This document shows positions 13,601 to 25,600 of a DNA stretch of 64,000 nt, in pieces. This DNA comes from Achatina immaculata (lineage: Eukaryota > Mollusca > Gastropoda > Stylommatophora > Achatinidae): assembly GCA_009760885.1 (NCBI GenBank), contig CM019716.1, positions 2,919,501-2,983,500 on the forward strand, read 5' to 3'. Positions within the stretch are counted from its first letter, which is position 1; every line of letters starts with the position of its first letter. The notes below the pieces were generated by a model. The model was not told where the DNA came from. It did no database searches and saw only the letters and a program-made list of their open reading frames with translations. The position numbers and the translations under genes are program-made.

Positions 13601-16600
13601 CTTTTGCGTACTCAACATGATGATGTTTTTGGTCATCAGACAACAAATGTGGTAGAAACCGGCAAGCAACTTTTTTCTTGCCCAAATCTTCCACTAAAAT
13701 TCTGCAAATGGCCTCTCAGTTAACACCAAATTCATCTGCCGTTATCCTCACAGTCAGACAACGATCTTCTTGCATATCTGATCAGTGACTTTTGAAATGG
13801 GTTCCTCATTACGAACAGAAATTGGGGTCCATGTCTAGTTGCATTTGTAATCGTTTCCACACCACTTTTGAATCGTGAATACCACCCGAATATCTGTGCA
13901 CGAGATACACAATTATCCCCATAAGCTTGTCGCATCAATTCAACTGTCTCAATCACACTTTTTTCCGAGTTTTAAATAGAATTTAATGTTAGCTTTTTGC
14001 TCCATGCTGATTACGTAACAATGCACCTCTGACTAGGTCAGCAAAACAGCGGCTTGTTCGTCATCTGCTTATCGGGCGGCGATGAAAAGTTGCCAGATCA
14101 TAGATGAAAGTTGCCTCTTTGGATTCCATGCTTTGCTTCATAGATGGCATTTTTGTCTTGACCATAATAAAATCAGCCTCATTACTTAATTGTCGGACCT
14201 TGTTAAATCCTGTGTTAATAATACTTATAGTAATAAATAAATGTGGATCTTATGTGTTCCAGAGTGATGGAAATGCTGGCTTCTTGCGAGCTGCCAGGGA
14301 TGGGAACCTGGATGAGGTGCTGGAGTACCTGAAAGGAAGCACTGATATTAACACCAGCAACCCTGTAAGAATGATTTCCACTTCTGTACCGCTTTATTAA
14401 GCAGAAGGATGCAAGCTTCCATCCAAATTTGTTTTCAACTTAGGGAGCTTTTATCTCAATTTATTATTGTCTTAATGAGCTTCTGTCTCAATTTATTATT
14501 GACTTAATGAGCTTCTGTCTCAATTTATTATTGACTTAATGAGCATCTATCTCAGTTATTATTGACTTAATGAGCTTCTATCTCAATTTATTATTGACTT
14601 AATGAGGTTTTATCTCAATTTATTATTGACTTAAGGAGCTTCTATCTCATTTTATTATTGACTTAAAGAGCTTCTATCTAACTGTGTTGTTAACTTTCTG
14701 AGCTTCTAAATTTGTCATCAGTATAATTGCCTGCTCATAAAGGTGCCGTAATTTGACATTTTGTATTCTTTTGTGCTGATTTTGCTGTAATGTGGTCAAA
14801 GAGAACACACTTTAATGTTGCTTTGATTTGGAGATAACTGCAGCTTTGTATGAGGTGACATGGAGTGACAGTGGGAACATGCAAGGATAAGTTAGAAGAG
14901 CTTGAGTACAAGTACGTATTAATAGTGAAGTAGACTGCTGAGGTCGATGAGAAGGTGGATCAGACAGCTAAGGGGTGAGGATTTAATAAAGCTTTTTTAT
15001 TAGAATAAACTGAATGACCTTCTATATTATTCTTTCTATAAAATTGACTGAAGGCATTTCTATCATTCTTTCCATAGAATGGACTGAATGCCCTTCACCT
15101 TGCCTCAAAAGAAGGTCATCTTACCATTGTGACAGAGCTTCTTAGCCGAGGAGCAAATGTAGAGGCAGCAACAAAGGTAATTTGTTTTTGAATGTTCAGT
15201 AAATATTGTATTTGAATATATTTTAAGCTTTTGTTGGTTTTAGAGAACTTTGATATGGCACTGATCTTGAGCTATCTGCAGCCTATGCTGTAGATGTTGT
15301 CTTACAGGTGTGAAGCCATATGGAAAGTTGGGGGGGGGCAGTGGTTTGCTTGATTTTAAGGATGGACCCCAGAAGCAGGGCTCTGAGAGGGGTTTGCCAA
15401 TTTGGGAACATGTTAGCTTACACATCATTATTCAGGCTCAGTGATATATCATTTTCTAGAGGGAGAAGTAGAAATAAAAAGAACAAGAGGTTAACAGTGA
15501 TGTAGATTCGTGGACAGAAAATAACAAAAAAGAAATGGATTTGATTGAGCTTGGCTAGTGAGCCCTGAAAATGAGACAGAACAAGTTGGAAGATTACTGC
15601 ATTGAAGCTTTTTTGGGGAGAGATCACACAATGATCAAAGCAACAGCCTTTTACCAGCAGTAAGCAAGGAGGTAATAGAATCTTGGCCAACTTTGGTTGC
15701 TTCCCTTATAGTACACAGTTCATTTTTGTTTCTGATACATTGGTGATATAATAATATACAATGTAATATAAGATTAATAATGAAAGACATAATAACTAAC
15801 ACAGTTACAAATATTTTGATCATATCAAGAAGCATAATACAATTATGGATACCATACTCAGGAAAATTGAAGGGAAAAAGGGGCAAGAAGATGACGATGA
15901 TAGAGACAGGGTGGATTAAACTTGACCTTGTGCATGGTCTGGTATTATATTCAATATTCCTTTATGACGCAGAAGCCTGGACCATGAATAAGACAGCAGA
16001 AAAGAAAATCGAGGCCCTTGAAATATGGACAGAAGTGTTCCACGGACAGAAGAGGAAATAACAAAGTGCTAAACCAACCAGAAGTGAAAAGAGAAATATT
16101 GAAAATCATAAAAACAAGACAGCTAAGATACTTTGGACATGTCAAGAGGCATAGTACTATATTGCCTTCTTGAAGGCAAGATTGAAGAGAAAAGAACAAG
16201 AGGACGACAGCGATATAGATGGGTGGACAACATCAAGAGATGGACAGGGACAAGCTTGGCCAAGTGTTCTAAGAAGACAAGAAACAGAGCAGAGTGGAGA
16301 TTCACTGCAGCCAACCTTCTGTGGGGGAGACAGCATGAAATGAGTGAATGAATGGTATACTGTTAAAAGAAAAAACAGAACAAATCCTGGCATGAGATTA
16401 TATATATATATATATCACTGCAGCCGAGATTCTTCGGATACCGCACATGGAGTGAAACTTCTCCCGGCCAATGAAGAAAATGCGAAAAGAAATTAGGGTT
16501 GCTGTGCGCCGATGTGAAAAGGTGATGGAAAGGATAAAGTGAAGCTTAGTCAGTATGTCCAGTGGTCTCATGGCGAGAGCTACTCATACCACGGCACCTC

Positions 16601-19600
16601 TGGTCTAGATACCGGCCACGTCCAATATACACCCATACTGGTGAAATATGCCTAAACTGGCTTAAACCAGGGGTGAAACTTGATGGCTACTCATGTCACG
16701 GTACCTCCGCTGTAGATGTCAGTCACATCCTAAACATGCCCATACTGGGATAACATGCCTTTAACATGCCTAAACCATGCCCAGGGGTGAAACTTACTAG
16801 TGGCGAGGATACTAGTGGCGAGGATTCGTCCTACTGGACAAAAGCTCCATCCTGGTCACAACTAGGAAAGGTAGGGGTCACGACCACAAAATGCTGAAGT
16901 TGGATACACTGGACCAGTGCAATCTAGATAGGCTACCACCTCTCACACAGCGGGGATGTATGCATATCCTAATCATGCTGAGGTTTTCCGGTGAGAAAGT
17001 CCAATGCTGGACTGGATGGGCAGCCACCTCTCACCCGGCAGGGATATACATGTATCCCAAAACATGTCGAGGTTTTCCAGTGAGAAAGTCCAACGCTAGG
17101 CTGCATGGGCAACCACCTCTCACCCAGCGGGGATATACTGATATCCAGAACACGCCGAGGTTTTCTGGTGAGAAAGTCCAGCTCTAGATTAAACTGGTGC
17201 AACGAAAACCACGGTGTCATGCATTCCTGCTTCTGAGACCCACCAAGAATACAGGCTCAAGCCCTGCGATACTCTGAACCTCTTGTGATCATCTCGTGGA
17301 TATCGTGTGGTCCTGGTCCTTTCAGGGACCACAGGGGGACCATGGGACCTTTTGAGGACCACAGGAGTAAATTCAGGAGGATCACGGGGCGGTTTTGGTG
17401 ATAGAAGCGAACGAAGAAGAAGAAGAAAAATATATATATATATATATATACACTCACATACACACGCACTCACACAGGACCTGAAACTCAGAAAGAGAGA
17501 CCAAATGTATAAAAGAAAGTTTATGGTTCTCTGTACATTTTTTTGTGTGTTTCTTGTCCAGAAAGGAAACACTGCCCTTCATATTGCCTCCCTTGCTGGG
17601 CATGAGGACATTGTCAAGAAACTTGTGGAGAATGGGGCACAGGTCAACCTTCAGGCACAGGTCAGTTATAACAGGGGGTTGTGGTGAACTACAGTATGGG
17701 TGTTGCATTTGCAGGGATGCAAAGTTCATTACTCATTGTCTGAATGCAACAAGTGTGGCATCTGTTTATTATAAAATACACTGTCCACATGAAAAACAAG
17801 TGCAAAACTGATTTTACTAACATCACAATAAGTAATCTGTAATGATGGAGATTTTCGATATTAGCAAGTGTTTTGATGCTGTAATATCAGAGAGAGAGAG
17901 AGAGAGAGAGAGATGATGATGATGATGATGCCAGACAGAGAATAGTGTGATGTGATGACATCAGTGAACATTATTAGAACTAATAAAGATTGCTAGAGAA
18001 TGGTTTAAAATCTTGGTTGCTGCTTTTCAAAGCCAGACAAATAAAGGCAGTGAAGATTTGGTTTTATAAATATACAGAATCAGCTAAAGACAAATACAGC
18101 ATGGACAAGTAGCTACAGTCTGAACCTGGGCTACTGAAGAAAGAAAGAAAAAAAAAGTTTTATAAGAGAATTTGTAGAAACACATATAACTTACCAATAT
18201 GGTAGTAAAAGTTTTCAGTTATATATTAGAATATAATAAACAATCAAACTGCTAGAATATTCAAGATGATGAGAAGATGAAGCAGATTAGAAGGACGTTA
18301 ACTGAACATGCTGACTGAAAGACAGCAAGAAAAGAAGTATAAAATGATTTTTTACTGAAAGACAGCAAGAAATGAAGTATAAAATGATTACTCTGAAAAG
18401 AAGCATATACAATGGAGAAACATGATACCACATACTGTTTGACATGACCCTTGTTGATATGGCTTTCAACATTGCATCTTTTCAGCTTGTAAGTAAATAT
18501 ATCTTGAGTAAAATTATTTATATGTTCTGTATTTCTGTGACCAAAATATCGGGAATGCAAGTCATTATTTTCATGAGTTCGTTGATGAGATAATATATTT
18601 TATAAGTTTTCATGAAATGAAATGTCTGTAGTTTTGATAGACAGTGTTTGGTAGATGTAACTGGGGGATTTACTCCAATAATTTTATAGAGTGTATTTAT
18701 TTCAAGTACTCCAGGAGGTGAGAAAAAGATTTATTGTTACTTCTAGGTTTTTTAGAGGTATAGTAATAGAAAGCGATGTGTTCTTTTTCTAATAAAGATA
18801 GATAGAGGTGTATGGTGCAGTTTTACAAGGCAGCAGAGAGAGTGAGTAAGTGAGAAAAAAATGAATAGAAAGTATGAGAGTAAGATGAGAATGTTTAAAT
18901 GAAAAACATACAGCATCTGATATTTTGGTGTGAGCCTTGTTTTGAGGATTACATACACAAACAAGACACGACATATAACGGAAAATGAAAAACTTATTCT
19001 TAGTGGCATCCTCCTAAGTAGGAAACACAAGAATGCGTGTCTCATGGACAAGGCATAGAGACCACGGAGGGCCACAAAGGATAGCAGATGAAGCCAGCCT
19101 GAAATAAGAGGCGGTGGAAGGGAGAGAAACAGGTGGGGGGGGGGAGGGAAGGGCAATAGACACCTTTAGGCTGCTAGAGAAGCAGGTGTCGGGGAAGAGG
19201 AAAGATAATGAGTGAAAAACTGCAGGGACGACCACTATCTTAACCTTCTTTTTGTAGTGTTTATAGTATTCTTATCATGTCACTGTTGTAGGCTGGCTTT
19301 ACTCCCTTGTACATGGCATCACAAGAAGGACATTCTGAAGTGGTCAAGTTCCTGCTGGCCAGTGGAGCTAACCAAGGACTGTCTACTGAAGTAAGATATC
19401 TTTAATTGTTTTTAATGCAGTTTATCCTGGCTGAATGCCACAACTCATGGTTATCTGTTGAATTTTGGAGCAGAAGTTGAATAACATTATAGAATTTTTC
19501 TGAATTTTGAAGCAGTGTCAAGAACATGTCATATATTGATGAATTTTGGAGCAGTGTTTGGGGAATGTGTCATATTTTTGTGAATTTTGGAGTAGAGTTT

Positions 19601-22600
19601 GGAGAATGTGGTAACATTTTAATGAATTTTGGAGTAGACTTCAGAGAACATCACATTTTTGTGAATTTTGGAGAATTTTTATTTTGCTTTCTTGTCCGAT
19701 TTATGACCTCAGCAGAACCACAAACTTGAAAACATGGAATTCAGTTCCTGTATTGAAGATGCTGAAAATAAGTATAATGTTGATCAAGTGTCAGCTACAG
19801 AAACAGTTAAAAAAATTAGGCTATCAAAGAGCTCCTAAAACTGTAGGAAGTAATCTGGTCAGAGAGAGAGAGGTAAAATGGAAGGCATGGCAGTGTCTTG
19901 GTTGTCTGTAGCTTGCCAGCGCTTAAGATATTTTCATCTCATCAGAACAGTCACTTGAATGTACTTCACTTATTGAAGGCCTCAGTACTTACAGAACTTC
20001 TTACAAGTATTGTATGTCTTTCTACCCATCCATCCCTTTCCAGGATGGTTTCACACCGCTGGCAGTAGCCCTCCAACAAGGTCATGACAAAGTTGTCTCT
20101 GTGCTGCTAGAGCATGATGCCAAGGGTAAGGTCAGGCTGCCTGCCCTGCACATTGCTGCAAAGAAAGATGATGTCAAATCTGCAGCCCTGCTGCTACAGA
20201 ATGAACAAAACACTGTGGAATTGCAAACAAAGGTAGGTTTAGGGAACATCACTTGAAATGTGGCCTCACCAGATTTGTTTTTAACATTTGAATGATCATA
20301 AGTAGAGAAGATAATGTTGCTTTTCATCTGTTTAACTTTATTCTTCATGAGAGCTTGGTGTAAGGTATATATTATATTGACCACTGACTTAACCTTTTGA
20401 ACCCGAATTCCCAGCAGAAAGTAGGATGAGCAAAACTTTGTCATATTTCTTCAGATCTCACTGTTGAAGGATCAGCACTTTTAAATCTACAATATAAGTG
20501 TTTGGATTGCTAGACTTTTTGTAGAAAAATTATAAGAAGACTGTTACAGGCATATTCCATTATAAAAATAGTGTTACTAACAGATAAGTCACAGAATTAT
20601 TGTTTTATTTTACTGTACCTACACACCCTCCTACATTCATGTTTTAGGATATTTGCAACTTTTAGTTCATCATAAATGAAGTTCTCGGGTTCAGATGGTT
20701 AATTTTTACTTCTTTTTTTTTTTTTTTAAATTTTCAAATTGTTAGTTGGTCTGGTTGTAATTAAAGAAGGGCAAACTTGGTTTTCTACAAACTTGTTTTC
20801 TTAATGCTTCTAAAGTAATAATGGCACATTCAAAGACTGATATGCTTGCACATGCCTTAACCCACTTCATGCATGCAAGTGTCATGGGAAGGCAAGCAGG
20901 AGGTTTTTTTTTTTCAGCTGTCTGGTTCAAGATAACAAACATCCAGACTGATTTGTTTGTCTTTGTGTACATTGTAGTCAGTTCATTATGATGGTGTAGA
21001 CATCTAAATGCTTTCTGCATGAGTACCTCATGCCTAATCTTCCAGTAGCAACAAACATAATCTACTTTTTTTTGTCATTTATTGTACAGTGATTAATCTT
21101 TTCCACATTGAAAAGATATCCCTTGCTTTCATCAAGATCTGCTTTCAGGTGGCAGAATCTACATGAATTTGATGCTTATAGTTTGAAACCTTTAGACACT
21201 CCACTTTTTAATTTGCTGTGTATTTTTCATTTCATATACACCAATTCTTGAGAATTGGTGTATATATTCTTGATATATGTTCTTGAGAACATATAGAATT
21301 CAAAAGTTATAAGCACAAAAACCAAATTAAAACTATTCAATTCAAGTGTAATATCCATCCTCATTTATGCATGCGAAAGCTGGAAAACAACTAAGGAAAT
21401 AGAGAAGAGATTAGACTCTTTTGAAAACAAATGCCTAAGGAAAATACTTGACATCAAGTGGAACGAATTCAGAACAATGCAGAGATAAGACAGATGACTG
21501 AACAACAACCAATCTCATGGGTGATCAGGAAAAGGAGATGGACATATATTGGTCACTTGATGAGAAGAAATGATCAGAGAATTCCAAAACAAGCTATCAA
21601 GTGGAACACAACAGGCCAAAGAAAAAGAGGCAGACCACGTGAAACTCTGAGGAGGACATTGTTAAGAGAGGCCAAATTAACAGCCATAAAATCCCTTGAT
21701 GAAAGACTTGCTGAAGACAGGAAAAATTGGCGAACTACTTTGCAAGCCCTATGTGACGTTTAACGGCACGGGAAGGATATAAGATACACCAATTCTTTTC
21801 TTGTCCTTGTTATTTAAATTTTTTACCATTGAAGAATATAACCTTAACATTCTCCTGTCATGTTGTGTCTTATCCATTGATCAGCAAATTTCACGTCTTG
21901 TAGCCACTCATTTCCAAATTGCTATAAAAGTTGGACTCTCAACTATTCCAGCTGATGATTCTATATTTCCAACATGCCATATCTTAGGTACTTGTAACAG
22001 CTTGCCCGAAGGGAAGTCCTCTTACGCTATTTAGTAATATCTTAATGAAATATAGAACTTATCTGTAATAATGTCACTCATACAGATGACAGCATACAGT
22101 TTTCTGGCTGTATCATATCCAGCAGCATACATTTGTTGCTCAGTAGCATAATAATAACTATATCCATGGTTGATTTCACATGCTTTTGATTGAGGCAGGT
22201 AGAAACGTGCTTATATTTTGTGAACAGCCCCTATATAGAAAGCTGTTTCATATAGCAGTGACAAATAACAGCCATTATATATCTTGTGCTTCACAGATGT
22301 AGACACACACATGAGATTTGTAGAAGCAGTTACTACAAAAATCAGGTCCTATTTGGCTATCATATCCATCAGTACACATAAAGTGTACTTATTTTTTCTA
22401 TTCATGTTTTTGTCCCGTCAGCATATGCTAACTAATCTGTTGCTCACAAGCAGCTTTTGCTGTAAACACTTGCCACTAATCATTTCATGTCATTTTTCTC
22501 TATCATGCTTATAAAAGGGAGGACTTGTCAATGATACTACCAAGGTTTGTTGACATTTTCTTATATTTTTACTGACTTTTTTTTCTTGATTTTTTAAAAA

Positions 22601-25600
22601 CTTCCCATTTACACTTTTACCTCATGCATAGACAACATAATCAGTTTGATCTTTGACTTACTTTTTTTGAAGAAGAAACATATCTAAATAATGAATGTGT
22701 CCTTTCCTGATATAAGATTGTAGCAAGCGATTTCCAGTTACTCTCCTAATATATTTAACATATGCTCATTAATATTATTTTGAATGAGGTTTCTCTGACC
22801 AGCTAATCACTTATATGTAGCCACACTGACAGAGAGGAATTATTTAATGACAGCTTATGTGGCCAAGTAGTTTTTAATATATAAACTGCACACACCATAA
22901 TTCTTATAACAGGTCTCTTCAGATAATGTCACATAATGTATTTCTAGTTCATTGTTGATGTAATTTATTTAATTTTTTACCTGTTAGTATATTCTACTGA
23001 ACTGTGTTTAGAATTTGTCATTAAAAAAACAAGATGTATTATAATCAGTATATCAGTATACACACATACATAAATACATACACATGTGCAGATATATCAT
23101 ACATATATGGTAAAATGGCATAAAAATTCCACTGAGAAGATTTTCTGTAAACTTGCTTCCAGCATGACTTTGTTTTTTTCTATATCTCTCTACTTAAGAT
23201 AATTTTGACTTGGACAAAGCATGTTCTGCTGGAATGTTGGCTTAAATAGCAGAGTTGAAGGGAGAACATATCTCTAGATAAGGGTCTTGTCCTAGTATCC
23301 ATATTGACTGAGTAAAACTGGATAAGAGCCTCAAGCTATCATACCCATATTCAGCAAAGCATGTGACAGATTAAGTAGGATCTTTCATTCGTTCTTCTTG
23401 GTCATGATAAGTATATGATACAGTAGATAACAACAATGAGAATACTCCATGTATCAGCTCTATAGATCAAGTTTTAATATCAAGTGCTTGGGGAGTGTAC
23501 GGTGAATAACCATTGGTTTCAGAAGTCTCTGATCCCACACAAAAAAAAAAAAAAGGTTGAGAACAATAATCATGGGTTTCAGAAGTCTATGACCCCCCCC
23601 CCCCAAAAAAAAAAAAAACTTTGGGAGCAATAATCATAAGTTTCAGTAGTCTATGACCCTAAAAAACTAAAGATTGAGAACAGTATTCATAGGTTTCAGA
23701 AGTCTCTGGACCCCCCCCCCCTCCAAAAAAAAAATAGGTTGGGAAGGAATAATCATAGGTTTCAAAAGTCTCTGGACCCCCCCCCCCCCCCCTTCCAAAA
23801 AAAAAATAGGTTGGGAAGGAATAATCACAGGTTTCAGAAATCTCTGGACACTCCCCCCCCCCCCCAAAAAAAAAGTAGGTTGGGAACAATAATCATAGGT
23901 TTCAGAAGTCTCTGGACCCCTCCCCCCCTTAAAAAAAAAAAAAAGGCTGGGAACAATAATCATAGGTTTCCAAAAAAAAAAGGTTGGGAAAAATAAGCAT
24001 TGATTTGAGAAGTCTCTGGAAAACCTTTCTCTCCTCCCCCCCCCCCCTTCCAAAAAAAAAATGTTCAGATCCACTGGTTTTGAGTGTCTCATGTATCTCC
24101 TATGAATTCCCACACAGACACTGCTTCATGATTACAAAATCTTGGGCAGATTTTCCAAGAATGTGAACTTTTTTGTGGGCATACATGGTCATGGCTAATT
24201 AATTTGGAACCTGGAGACAGTTCTCTAGATGCAGCATGACCCAGCACAAAGATAAAGAAGAAGATTAAGAAGAGGAAGAAAAAAAAAAGATAAATTTAGA
24301 TGCTTTGTAGACACTTTAACTTGGCTAGTTATAGAAGGGAATTTTTTTAAATTGAAAAACTGTCAAAAACTCAGTAGCATTGTGATTTGTAAAGTCAAAA
24401 CTTAATGTCACATTACCTGTCATCTAATGTTGGCATGCCGGTTTTTTTTTTTTTGGTCCCAGATGTCATTTTTTTTTTTTATTCTCTTAAGCCATAGAAA
24501 TATGACACAAACATGTAAGAGTTGTTTGAAAAGTTTAGACAGAGCTGTGGTCATTGTCACTGCAGAAGAATTAGTTAACTTTTTTTGTTTATCTGTATGA
24601 AGAAGTGATTATTTATTACCCTGTTTGAAAGACATAATTATGTACTTCCCTGTTTGAATACATAATAATGTGTGCTACCCTGTATATACCCAAAAAATCT
24701 GTTTTCACTATATATTAGATAAATTCTTACTGAATTCAGACTTATTATTCAGGTCTTTGAATTGTTTATGTTTTGTCTACATGAAAGCTTGAACAGGATG
24801 TTCTTTTCCAGCTTATAAAGTGAAAAGCACATGTTATGTTGAATGAGGATTGTGTTACAGTGCCCAGTTTATAGACCTGGAGTGAACCTGTTGAAACACA
24901 AGTGTTATGTTGAATGAGGATTGTGTTACAGTGCCCAGTTTATAGACCTGGAGTGAAGCTGATAAAACTAAATGATGCCGTTGCTTTATGGCAGATTCTG
25001 CTGCCGTGAGGACTGTTGCGATCCATGTTCCGTTAGCCTGTCTGAGCCAGTTACTGACAGCATCAGTGAAGAGATTGGACAGTTATGGTTCCCTGGCCCC
25101 CCTGACAGATGTGCTGTCACTCTAGTGCAGTGATATTTGCTCCCAGTTAATGAATTTCTACTGAGCTTTGCTGAGACTGAAGTTGTTATGTTTACATGTA
25201 ACATGAAGTAGATGCGGTTGTTTTATTTACATAAAGTGGAAATTAGTTGAAGTTTTTATGTTTACATGCAACATGAAGTAGATGAGGTTGTTTCATTTAC
25301 ATAAAGTGTAAATTAGTTGAAGTTGTTGGATTTACATGCAACATGAAGTAGATGAAGTTGTTTCATTTACATAAAGTGTAAATTAGTTGAAGTTGTTGCT
25401 TTTACATACAACATGAAGTAGATGAAGTTGTTTCATTTACATAAAGTATAAATTAGTTGAAGTTTTTACATGCAACATGAAGTAGATGAGGCTGTTTCAT
25501 TTACATAAAGTGTAAATTAGTTGAAGTTGTTAGATTTACATACAACGTGAAGTAGATGAGGTTGTTTCATTTACGTAAAGTGTAAATTAGTTGAAGTTGT

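Larger units (their letters stand above)
11385..14199 (-). mobile_element. Dead mariner-family DNA transposon, twice interrupted
   Basis: Terminal inverted repeats of 29 bp with two mismatches (11385-11413 and 14171-14199; core ggtccgacaattaagtaatg). The transposase runs on the minus strand. N-terminal part at 13956-13732 ([20 protein letters not shown]); first catalytic Asp in EDETW near 13540; second motif near 13165 reads HYNAS where HDNA is expected, so the second catalytic Asp is Tyr; third motif [16 protein letters not shown] near 11685; the C-terminus ends at 11460. Removing the two insertions leaves about 1.3 kb, normal for mariner. Stops and the lost Asp make it inactive. Confidence 0.9.

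Noticed and set aside
14104..14262. ATG-started extension reading directly into ankyrin exon 2
   Set aside because: Hydrophobic text without ankyrin similarity, overlapping the end of the mariner element; a good acceptor separates it from the exon, and the start exon at 5156 fits better.
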